Under the pieces are notes generated by a model. It was not told the origin of the DNA. It ran no database searches and saw nothing but the letters and a program-made list of their open reading frames with translations. A stretch of DNA of 22,398 bases. Origin: JBDSEG01 sp039920165 (lineage in GTDB: Bacteria; Pseudomonadota; Gammaproteobacteria; Burkholderiales; Burkholderiaceae_C). This document shows positions 13,732 through 21,205 of the stretch, piece by piece; the first letter of the stretch is position 1, and the number at the start of each line of letters is the position of its first letter. Where the stretch lies: assembly GCA_039920165.1 (NCBI GenBank), contig JBDSEG010000200.1, forward strand, positions 1-22,398, given 5' to 3'. The position numbers and the translations under genes are program-made.

Positions 13732-15177
13732 TCAGGCTCGGTCGACGAGCGCCCGGTACAGGTCGATATACCGCCGCGCCGATTCGCGCCACGAAAAGTC
13801 GCGCGACATTGCATTGCCGACCAGCTCCTGCCAGCGCGCCGGCTGGCGATGGGCAGAGACCGCACGGCGCATCGCGAGCGCCAATGCCGCCGGCGTCGCG
13901 GCATCGAATACGAAGCCGGTCGCGCCGGCGTCGACCGCATCGGCGTCGACCACGGTATCGGCGAGCCCGCCGACGCGGCGCACCAGTGGCAGTGTGCCGT
14001 AGCGCAGACCGTAAAGCTGGGTCAAGCCGCAGGGTTCGAAGCGCGAGGGCACTAGGATGACATCGCAGCCGGCGATCAGCCGGTGCGAGTGGACCTCGTC
14101 ATAGCCGATGCGCACTGCGACGCGCCGCGGCTGCGCCAACGCCGCCTTGCGGTACGCCGACTCGAGGGCGGCGTCGCCGCTGCCCAGCAACGCCAGTTGA
14201 GCACCGGTCGACAGCATCTCGGGCAGCGCCGCCAGCACGAGGTCGAGGCCCTTCTGCGCGGTCAGACGGCTCACCACGCCAAAGAGCGGCGCCGCCGGAT
14301 CGACGTCGAGGCCGAGGCTGCGCTGCAGGTCGGCCTTGCACGCGGCCTTGCCGGCGCGTTCGTCCGCGCTGTAGGACGCGGCCAGCGCGCTGTCGTGCTG
14401 CGGATCCCAAACGCCGGTATCGATGCCGTTCAGGATCCCGCTCACCGCGTCGCCGCGGCCGCGGATCACGCCGTCCAGACCGAAGCCGAAGTCGGACGTC
14501 GCGATCTCGGCCGCATGGGTCGGGCTGACGGTGGTAATGCGCTGCGCGAATTTGAGCCCGGCCTTCATGAACGAGAGCTGGTGGTGGTATTCGAGTCCGC
14601 TCGCCGCCATAAAGCGCGACGGCAGGCCGAGCAAGGCGAAATCGCCGGGCGCGAAGACGCCCTGATAGGCGAGGTTGTGCACCGTGAAGACGGTGGCCGT
14701 GCGCGCCGGCGGGTGCGCAGCCAGGTAGGCGCAGGCCATCGCGGCGTGCCAGTCGTGGGCGTGCAGCAAGTCGGGCGTCCACTGCGGATCGAGCTCTCCC
14801 GCCGCCAGGTGCGCGCCGGCCCAGCCCAGCAGGGCGAAGCGCTGCACGTTGTCGCCCCATTCGCTGCCGTCGCTTGCCTGGTAGGGACTGCCCTCGCGCC
14901 GATACAGGTAGGGCGCGTCGACCACATACGCCGGCAGGTGGCTGTACGGCATCTGGCCCAGGCGCAACGTGATGCGACCGGCGCCGAAGGCCGGGCCGAT
15001 CTCGGCGACTTGCTTTTGGTGCAGCACCGCGTCGGCGATTGCCGGCAGTCCCGGCAGCAGCAGCCGCACCTGCGCACCTTGCGCCTGCAGCGCCTGCGGC
15101 AGCGCGCCCATCACATCGGCCAGGCCGCCGGTCTTGACCAGGGGAAAGATCTCGGCGCCGACGTGCAGCACCTTCAT
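13732..15177 (-). CDS. glgA: Glycogen synthase (ADP-glucose), GT5
   Basis: This 481-aa GT5 enzyme transfers glucose from ADP-glucose to the non-reducing end of alpha-1,4-glucan. It opens MKVLHVGAEIFPLVKTGGLADV, where K15 of KTGGL binds ADP-glucose. It continues with LLHAHDWHAAMACAY, FTVHNLAYQG, TVSPTHAAEI, GVVSRLTAQKGLDLV and the C-terminal SRFEPCGLTQLYGLRYGTLP with the catalytic-site Glu, then VGGLADTV. Length is normal and no key residue is missing. The ATG at 15177 overlaps the glgC stop (ATGA), fixing the start against a frame open to 15375. It is the second gene of a glgC > glgA operon and converges with the thioesterase fragment 11 nt away. Confidence 0.97.
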   Translation of the reverse strand: MKVLHVGAEIFPLVKTGGLADVMGALPQALQAQGAQVRLLLPGLPAIADAVLHQKQVAEIGPAFGAGRITLRLGQMPYSHLPAYVVDAPYLYRREGSPYQASDGSEWGDNVQRFALLGWAGAHLAAGELDPQWTPDLLHAHDWHAAMACAYLAAHPPARTATVFTVHNLAYQGVFAPGDFALLGLPSRFMAASGLEYHHQLSFMKAGLKFAQRITTVSPTHAAEIATSDFGFGLDGVIRGRGDAVSGILNGIDTGVWDPQHDSALAASYSADERAGKAACKADLQRSLGLDVDPAAPLFGVVSRLTAQKGLDLVLAALPEMLSTGAQLALLGSGDAALESAYRKAALAQPRRVAVRIGYDEVHSHRLIAGCDVILVPSRFEPCGLTQLYGLRYGTLPLVRRVGGLADTVVDADAVDAGATGFVFDAATPAALALAMRRAVSAHRQPARWQELVGNAMSRDFSWRESARRYIDLYRALVDRA

Positions 15178-16448
15178 GCGGTTGCTTGCAGCCGGCCGAG
15201 CATCTCGCGCGTGACGAGGGTGATGCCGTTTTCCGAGCGATAGAAACGCTGCGCATCGAGCGCCGCATCTTCGCCGATCACCATCGCATCCGGGATCTCG
15301 CAATCGCGGTCGATCACCACCCGGGTGAGCCGCGCGCCGCGCCCGACCTGCACCCCGGGCAGCAGCACCGACCATTCGACATTTGAGTGCGAATGCACCC
15401 GCACGCTCGAAAACAGCACGCTGCGAATAACCCGCCCCGAAACGATGCAGCCGCCCGAGACCAGCGACTCGATCGCCATGCCGCGCCTGTCATCCCGGTT
15501 GTGCACGAATTTGGCCGGCGGCAGTTGCGCCTGGTAGGTCCAGATCGGCCAGCGCGTGTCGTACAGGTTCAGCAACGGATCGGTCGCGGTCAGATCGATA
15601 TTGGCATCCCAGTACGCATCGATGGTGCCGACGTCGCGCCAGTACGCGGCCTGGTTCATCCGCGCACCGACGCAGCTCAGTTCGAACGGATGCGCCGCGG
15701 CCATGCCGGCGCGCACCGCGCTCGGAATGATGTCCTTGCCGAAATCGTGGCTTGAGTTCGGATCGGCCATGTCGCGCTCGAGCTCGTGATACAGCCAACG
15801 CGCGTTGAAGACATAGATGCCCATGCTCGCCAGCGCCATGTCGGGATGACCCGGCATCGGCGGCGGGTCGGCCGGCTTCTCGACGAAATCGACGATGTGG
15901 TACTTCGCGTCGACCGCCATCACGCCGAAGGCGCTCGCCTCGGCACGCGGCACCGCGATGCAGCCGACCGTGCATTCGCGCCCCTTTGCCACATGGTCGG
16001 CCAGCATCAGCGCGTAGTTCATCTTGTAGATGTGGTCGCCGGCCAGCACGACGATGTAGTCGGCCCGGTAGCTCGCGATGATGTCCTGGTTCTGATACAC
16101 CGCATCCGCGGTGCCGCGGTACCAGCTCTCGTCGTCGGTGCGCTGCTGCGCCGGCAGCAGGTCCACGAATTCGTTCATCTGCGGGTTCAGGAAGGCCCAG
16201 CCGCGCTGCAGGTGGCGCAAGAGGCTGTGCGACTTGTACTGGGTGATGACGCCGATCCGCCGCAGCCCCGAGTTGAGGCAATTCGACAGCGCAAAATCGA
16301 TGATGCGAAACTTGCCGCCGAAATAGACGCCGGGTTTGGCGCGCCGGTCGGTCAGGTGCTTGAGCCGGCTGCCGCGACCGCCCGCAAGGACGAGGGCCAC
16401 GGCGCGCTTGGGCAGATCCAGGCTGAGTGCGAGTTCGCTGGGGCTCAT
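15174..16448 (-). CDS. glgC: Glucose-1-phosphate adenylyltransferase (ADP-glucose pyrophosphorylase)
   Basis: This 424-aa enzyme makes ADP-glucose from glucose-1-phosphate and ATP, the committed step of glycogen synthesis. It has the signature LVLAGGRGSRLKHLTDRRAKPGVYFGGKFRIIDFALSNC, including the allosteric/substrate RAKP segment, then AGDHIYKMNY (catalytic Asp), FGVMAVD, FVEKPADPP (glucose-1-P lysine), ASMGIYVF, SSHDFGKDIIP, YWRDVGT and a C-terminal left-handed beta-helix (SGGCIVSGRVIRSVLFSSVRV). It follows the E. coli enzyme nearly end to end, so fructose-1,6-bisphosphate type activation is plausible. GGAG lies 8-11 nt upstream of the ATG at 16448. glgP is divergent, with only 64 nt between the starts. 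Confidence 0.98.
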   Translation of the reverse strand: MSPSELALSLDLPKRAVALVLAGGRGSRLKHLTDRRAKPGVYFGGKFRIIDFALSNCLNSGLRRIGVITQYKSHSLLRHLQRGWAFLNPQMNEFVDLLPAQQRTDDESWYRGTADAVYQNQDIIASYRADYIVVLAGDHIYKMNYALMLADHVAKGRECTVGCIAVPRAEASAFGVMAVDAKYHIVDFVEKPADPPPMPGHPDMALASMGIYVFNARWLYHELERDMADPNSSHDFGKDIIPSAVRAGMAAAHPFELSCVGARMNQAAYWRDVGTIDAYWDANIDLTATDPLLNLYDTRWPIWTYQAQLPPAKFVHNRDDRRGMAIESLVSGGCIVSGRVIRSVLFSSVRVHSHSNVEWSVLLPGVQVGRGARLTRVVIDRDCEIPDAMVIGEDAALDAQRFYRSENGITLVTREMLGRLQATA

Positions 16449-16512
16449 GGCAATGTCTCCGGAATTCTTCTTGCTTGGCGATCAAAGCGTACCCCATCGA
16501 AAGGAAACCGGA

Positions 16513-18999
16513 TTGAATAAAAGTATTGCCATGCCGGCCGCCGATGCCGCGCCCGAAACTGAATCGGTCGTCGCGTCGGGCCCGGCGTCCGAAATCGCCT
16601 CGGAAATCGAGTCCCACCTGCTGCGCAGCGTCGGCGTCGCGCCGGCGCACGCGACGCGCGCAGATCTGATGCACGCGACCGCGCTGGTCGCGCGCGAGCG
16701 GCTGTCGCAACGCTGGGTGTGCACGCAGACAGCGCAGCGTGATGCGAAGGCGCGCCGGGTCTATTACCTGTCGATGGAATTTCTGATCGGACGCACCCTG
16801 TCGAACGCCCTCGCCGCGCTCGAATTGCGCGGACCGGTCGCGCATGCCATCGCGCAGCAGGCGTGTGCGCTGGAAGACGTGGCTGAAGACGAGGCCGACG
16901 CCGCGCTCGGCAACGGCGGCCTCGGCCGGCTCGCCGCCTGCTTTCTCGATTCGATGGCCACGCTCGCCCTGCCTTCGTTCGGTTACGGCATCCGCTACGA
17001 ATACGGCATGTTCGCGCAGGAGATCCAGGGCGGACGTCAGGTCGAGACACCCGATCCGTGGCTCGCCGACGGCACGCCGTGGGAATTTCCGCGCGCCAGT
17101 GTGTCGTACCCGGTGCGCTTCGGCGGCCAGGTCGAGCACGGCGCCACCGGCGCCCGCTGGCACCCCGGAGCCGAGGTCGCGGCCAAGGCCTACGACATGG
17201 TGATCCCGGGCCATGGCAACGACAGCGTGAGTACGCTGCGCCTGTGGAAGGCGGTCGCGCCGGCGCACCTGGACCTCTCGGCCTTCAACAGCGGCGACTA
17301 CGCGCATGCCGCGGCGGTCAAGAACCAGTACGAAAACATCTCGTGGGTGCTGTACCCGAACGACAGCACGCCGGCCGGACGCGAACTGCGCCTGCGCCAG
17401 GAATATTTTTTCGTCGCCGCTTCGCTGCAGGACATCCTGGCGCGCCATTTCGACGAGCACCCCTCGCTCGACAATCTGGCCGAACACGTCGCGATCCATC
17501 TGAACGACACCCACCCCGCGATCGGCGTGGCCGAGCTGATGAGGCTGCTGTGCGACGAGCACGCCATGGAGTGGGACGCGGCCTGGGAGCGCTGCGGCCG
17601 GATCTTCTCGTATACCAACCACACGTTGATGCCCGAGGCGCTCGAGACCTGGCCGGTTGCTCTGATCGGGCAGGTACTGCCGCGCCACCTCGAGATCATC
17701 TTCCGCATCAATCAGGAACTGCTGGCCTTTGCCGCGGCCCGCCGCCCGGGCGACGCTGCGATGCTGCGCCGGCTTTCGCTGATCGACGAGAACGGCGAGC
17801 GCCGTGTGCGCATGGCGCATCTGTCGGTGGTGGGCAGCCACAAGGTGAACGGCGTCTCGGCCCTGCACTCGCAGCTGCTGGTGCAGACCATCTTTGCCGA
17901 CTTCGCCGCGCTCTGGCCCGAGCGGTTTACCAACATGACGAACGGCGTCACGCCGCGGCGCTGGATGGCGCAGGCCAACCCCGGCCTGGCCGCGCTGCTC
18001 ACTCGCACGATAGGAAATGGCTGGGAACTCGACCTGCAGAGACTCGAAGGGCTGCGCGAGCTGGCCGGCAAGCCGGCGTTTCAGGCCGAATTCATGGCGG
18101 TCAAGCATGCCAACAAGGAGCGCCTGGCGACGTTGATCGCGCGCACGACCGGCATCGTGGTCGACCCGGCAAGCCTGTTCGACGTGCAGGTCAAGCGAAT
18201 CCACGAATACAAGCGCCAGCTGCTCAACGTGTTGCACGTGATCACGCGCTACCTCGCCATCCGCGAACAGCCGCGCACCGACTGGCTGCCGCGAACTGTC
18301 ATCTTCGCGGGCAAGGCGGCATCGTCCTATGCAACGGCAAAGACCATCGTGCGCCTGATCCACGATGTGGGCACGGTCGTGAATGCCGATCCGCTCGTCG
18401 ACGGCAGGCTCAAGGTGGTCTTCATTCCAAACTACGGCGTCTCGGTCGCCGAAGTGGTGATGCCGGGCGCCGATCTGTCTGAGCAGATTTCCACCGCCGG
18501 CACCGAGGCGTCGGGCACCGGCAACATGAAGCTCGCCATGAACGGCGCGCTCACGATCGGCACCGACGACGGCGCCAACATCGAGATCCGGCAAAACGTG
18601 GGCGATGCAAACATCTTCATCTTCGGCCTGCGCACCCCGGAGGTCGCCGCGCTGCGCGCTAGCGGCTACCGGCCGCACGTGCGACGGGATGGGGATCCGC
18701 GCCTGGCCGCGGTGCTGGATGCGATCGGCAACGGCACTTTCTCGCCGGACGAGCCGCTTCGCTACCGGGGCCTTGTCGATTTGCTCCTCGACGGCGGTGA
18801 CCACTATCTGCTGCTGGCCGACTATGCGGCTTACGTGCAGGCGCAGTCGCGCGTCGATGCGCTGTACCGCCAGCGCGACCGCTGGGCGCGCTGTGTGATC
18901 GAGAACGTCGCCGGCATGGGCGGCTTCTCTTCGGACCGCACCATTGGCGCTTATGCGAACGAAATCTGGAACTTGCGGCCCGGACCGTCGGGCCGTTAG
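16513..18999 (+). CDS. glgP: Glycogen/maltodextrin phosphorylase
   Basis: This 828-aa GT35 enzyme releases glucose-1-phosphate from alpha-1,4-glucan ends. Motifs are RRVYYLSMEFLIGRTLSNAL, ALGNGGLGRLAACFLDS, YGIRYEYGMFAQ, LNDTHPAIGVAELMRLL, NGVTPRRWM, VKRIHEYKRQLLN and the PLP site EASGTGNMKLAMNGALTIGT with K673. Nothing essential is missing; GTDDGAN replaces the more usual GTLDGAN. I chose the TTG at 16513 because AAGGAA lies 6 nt before it; the ATG at 16531 has no SD and would shorten the protein by six residues. The start further up (16336) would run antisense into glgC. It shares a 64-nt divergent intergenic region with glgC, so the two may share regulation. Confidence 0.95.
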   Translation: MNKSIAMPAADAAPETESVVASGPASEIASEIESHLLRSVGVAPAHATRADLMHATALVARERLSQRWVCTQTAQRDAKARRVYYLSMEFLIGRTLSNALAALELRGPVAHAIAQQACALEDVAEDEADAALGNGGLGRLAACFLDSMATLALPSFGYGIRYEYGMFAQEIQGGRQVETPDPWLADGTPWEFPRASVSYPVRFGGQVEHGATGARWHPGAEVAAKAYDMVIPGHGNDSVSTLRLWKAVAPAHLDLSAFNSGDYAHAAAVKNQYENISWVLYPNDSTPAGRELRLRQEYFFVAASLQDILARHFDEHPSLDNLAEHVAIHLNDTHPAIGVAELMRLLCDEHAMEWDAAWERCGRIFSYTNHTLMPEALETWPVALIGQVLPRHLEIIFRINQELLAFAAARRPGDAAMLRRLSLIDENGERRVRMAHLSVVGSHKVNGVSALHSQLLVQTIFADFAALWPERFTNMTNGVTPRRWMAQANPGLAALLTRTIGNGWELDLQRLEGLRELAGKPAFQAEFMAVKHANKERLATLIARTTGIVVDPASLFDVQVKRIHEYKRQLLNVLHVITRYLAIREQPRTDWLPRTVIFAGKAASSYATAKTIVRLIHDVGTVVNADPLVDGRLKVVFIPNYGVSVAEVVMPGADLSEQISTAGTEASGTGNMKLAMNGALTIGTDDGANIEIRQNVGDANIFIFGLRTPEVAALRASGYRPHVRRDGDPRLAAVLDAIGNGTFSPDEPLRYRGLVDLLLDGGDHYLLLADYAAYVQAQSRVDALYRQRDRWARCVIENVAGMGGFSSDRTIGAYANEIWNLRPGPSGR

Positions 19000-19067
19000 C
19001 CACGCGCGGCGCGGCGGCGAACCCCTTGACTGCGGCCCTTGCCGCACCGCATCGTCGAAATCCGCGT

Positions 19068-19076
19068 TGGTAGGAT
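19068..19076 (+). promoter_or_regulatory. Possible extended -10 element upstream of glgB
   Basis: TGGTAGGAT matches the extended -10 pattern (TG, one base, then a TAnnnT hexamer) 44 nt before the glgB ATG. It lies in the 121-nt gap after glgP. There is no good -35 at 17 nt; a TTGACT at 19026 is too far away. The gap has no visible terminator, so read-through from glgP is equally possible. Confidence 0.25.
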
Positions 19077-19120
19077 CGTGACTTCGTCGCAACCCGTCAC
19101 CCGCGAAAACAACGGCTTTC

Positions 19121-21205
19121 ATGCTTTCCGATCCTCAGATCGCCCTGGTGTGCAGCGGCCGGCACGGCGACCCCTTTTCAGTGCTGGGGATCCAACGCTG
19201 GCAGGGACGCGACTGGCTGCGGGCGATGCTGCCCGGGGCGGGCCAGGTGGTCGCCCTGGAGGCGCGTAGCGGCGAGCTGCTGACGGTTCTCGCGCCGCGC
19301 CATCCCGACGGACTCTTCGAAGCCATGATGCCGGCCGGCGCCACGACCGACTACCGGCTGCAGGTTCGCTGGGCCGACGGCAGCTCGACGATCACCGACG
19401 ACCCGTACCGCTTCGGGCCGGTGCTCGACGAGATCGAGCTCGCGCGGCACGCGAAGGGTGTCCATCTGCGACCGAGCGAGCTGCTGGGTGCGGTGCCGCG
19501 AGTGCTCGATCGCATCACCGGAACCTCCTTTGCCGTCTGGGCGCCGAATGCCTCACGCGTCAGCCTGGTGGGCGACTTCAATCATTGGGACGGCCGGCAG
19601 CACGGCATGCGCTTGCGCCACGGCTTCGGCGTCTGGGAGATCTTCCTGCCCGGAGTCGGCGTCGGCGTTCACTACAAATACGAAATCCGCTCGCACGCGG
19701 GCCGTGTGCTGCCGGCCAAGTCCGACCCGTATGCCTTGCAGTGCGAGGCACCCCCCGGCACCAACAGCGTGACCGCCGAACTGCGGCCGGTGACACCGGC
19801 AGCCGCCTCGGGTCCGCGCCCGATGGACCCGGCACCGATGTCGATCTACGAGGTGCACCTGGGCTCATGGCGGCGCCCCGCCGCGCCGGGACGTGGCCGC
19901 AGCCCGACGTGGGACGAACTGGCGGATACGCTCGCCCCTTACGCCAGTGAGCTCGGCTTCACCCACCTCGAATTGCTGCCCATTGGCGAGCACCCGTTCG
20001 ACGGCTCCTGGGGCTACCAGCAGACCGGCCCCTATGCACCGACCGCGCGATTCGGCAACACCACTGGGTTCGCCCGCTTCGTCGATCGCTGCCACGCCGA
20101 AGGTCTGAAAGTGATCGTCGCCTGGGTGCCGCACCACTTCCCGAGCGATCCGCACGGCTTGGCACGCTTCGACGGCAGCCGGCTCTACGAAGGCGCCGAG
20201 AACGACCGCGACAACGCTGCCGACTGGAATACGCTCGCCTTCGACGCGGCGCGACCGCAGGTGCGCAACTACCTGGTCGCGAATGCACTGTTCTGGCTCG
20301 AGCGCTATGCGGTCGACGGCTTGCGCGTTGCGGATGCGCCGGACGGCAACGCCGACACGGCTGCACGCGCGCTGATCGAGGAGGTGCAGCGCCAGATGGC
20401 CCGGCTGCGTCCCGAGGCGCTGATGGTCGGTTCGGCGTCGGCGCCAGCGACGACGGGTTTCGATCTGCGCTGGGATGGCGACTGGACCGACGGCGTGCTG
20501 CGCTATATGGCCTGCGATCCGGCGCAGCGCGCAGCGCGCTTTGCCGACATGAGTTCGCATGCACCGCGTGCCATACCAGTCGTGCTCGCCCTCGCGCACG
20601 ACCGGGTGCTGCCCGAGCAGGGTTCGCTGCTCGGGCGCCTGCCCGGCAGTCGGTCCGAACGCTTCGCGCAGTTGCGCGCGTTCTACGGCTTCATGTATGC
20701 GCATCCGGGTCGCAAGCTGCTCTTCATGGGCAACGAATTCGCGCACGCGCGCGAATGGCAGCACGAGCAAGGCCTCGACTGGTCGCTGCTCGACGAGCCC
20801 GCGCACCGGGGCGTGCAACGCCTCGTCGGTGCGCTGAACCGCCTGCTGCGCGCGACGCCGGCGCTGTACGAGCGCGACGCCGATCCCGCCGCCTTCGAAT
20901 GGATCGCACCCGGCGACGGCGAATCGGCGCTGCTGTGCTTTCTCCGGCGCGGCCATGACGCTGAATCGCAGGTGATCGCGGTGTGCAATTTTGGTGCCGC
21001 TGCACAGTCCCGCCTGAGCATCGGGGTTCCGCAGCCGGGCCGTTATGTCGAGTGCCTGAATACCGATGCGATCGACTTCGGCGGCGCGTCTGTCACGACA
21101 GGCGCGGCCTACGACGCCGAAGCGACGGGCGCGCATGGGCGTGCCCACTCGTTCGTGCTGGACGTGACCGCGTTCACGACCGTGCTGCTCGAGTGGCAAC
21201 CCTGA
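19121..21205 (+). CDS. glgB: GlgB-type branching enzyme homologue with degenerate GH13 active site
   Basis: This 694-aa protein has the GlgB layout: N1 domain (about 1-110), CBM48 (about 130-215, SFAVWAPNASRVSLVGDFNHWDG), the GH13 barrel from SIYEVHLGSWRR and LLPIGEHPFDGSWGYQQTGPYAPT, and the C-terminal beta domain. GlgB normally cuts alpha-1,4 and forms alpha-1,6 branches. Here the catalytic core differs. Region I reads VAWVPHHF (A334, usually Asp). The nucleophile segment is GLRVADAP (A404, usually RVDAV). The acid/base segment is LMVGSAS (usually AEES). Only H493/D494 of region IV remain (LAHDRV). The catalytic span is about 30 residues shorter than in E. coli. The frame is unbroken and surrounding motifs are conserved, so this is not a simple frameshift. 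Branching activity is unlikely; glycogen binding or scaffolding is possible. Confidence 0.9.
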   Translation: MLSDPQIALVCSGRHGDPFSVLGIQRWQGRDWLRAMLPGAGQVVALEARSGELLTVLAPRHPDGLFEAMMPAGATTDYRLQVRWADGSSTITDDPYRFGPVLDEIELARHAKGVHLRPSELLGAVPRVLDRITGTSFAVWAPNASRVSLVGDFNHWDGRQHGMRLRHGFGVWEIFLPGVGVGVHYKYEIRSHAGRVLPAKSDPYALQCEAPPGTNSVTAELRPVTPAAASGPRPMDPAPMSIYEVHLGSWRRPAAPGRGRSPTWDELADTLAPYASELGFTHLELLPIGEHPFDGSWGYQQTGPYAPTARFGNTTGFARFVDRCHAEGLKVIVAWVPHHFPSDPHGLARFDGSRLYEGAENDRDNAADWNTLAFDAARPQVRNYLVANALFWLERYAVDGLRVADAPDGNADTAARALIEEVQRQMARLRPEALMVGSASAPATTGFDLRWDGDWTDGVLRYMACDPAQRAARFADMSSHAPRAIPVVLALAHDRVLPEQGSLLGRLPGSRSERFAQLRAFYGFMYAHPGRKLLFMGNEFAHAREWQHEQGLDWSLLDEPAHRGVQRLVGALNRLLRATPALYERDADPAAFEWIAPGDGESALLCFLRRGHDAESQVIAVCNFGAAAQSRLSIGVPQPGRYVECLNTDAIDFGGASVTTGAAYDAEATGAHGRAHSFVLDVTAFTTVLLEWQP

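Noticed and set aside
19026..19054. TTGACT as a -35 box for glgB.
   Set aside because: At 17-18 nt spacing there is no acceptable -10 hexamer.
15490..19122. A 1210-codon open frame on the minus strand.
   Set aside because: It is antisense to glgP and then runs through glgC in a wrong frame. Its translation shows no domain, and glgC and glgP are beyond doubt. High GC makes such long shadow frames common.
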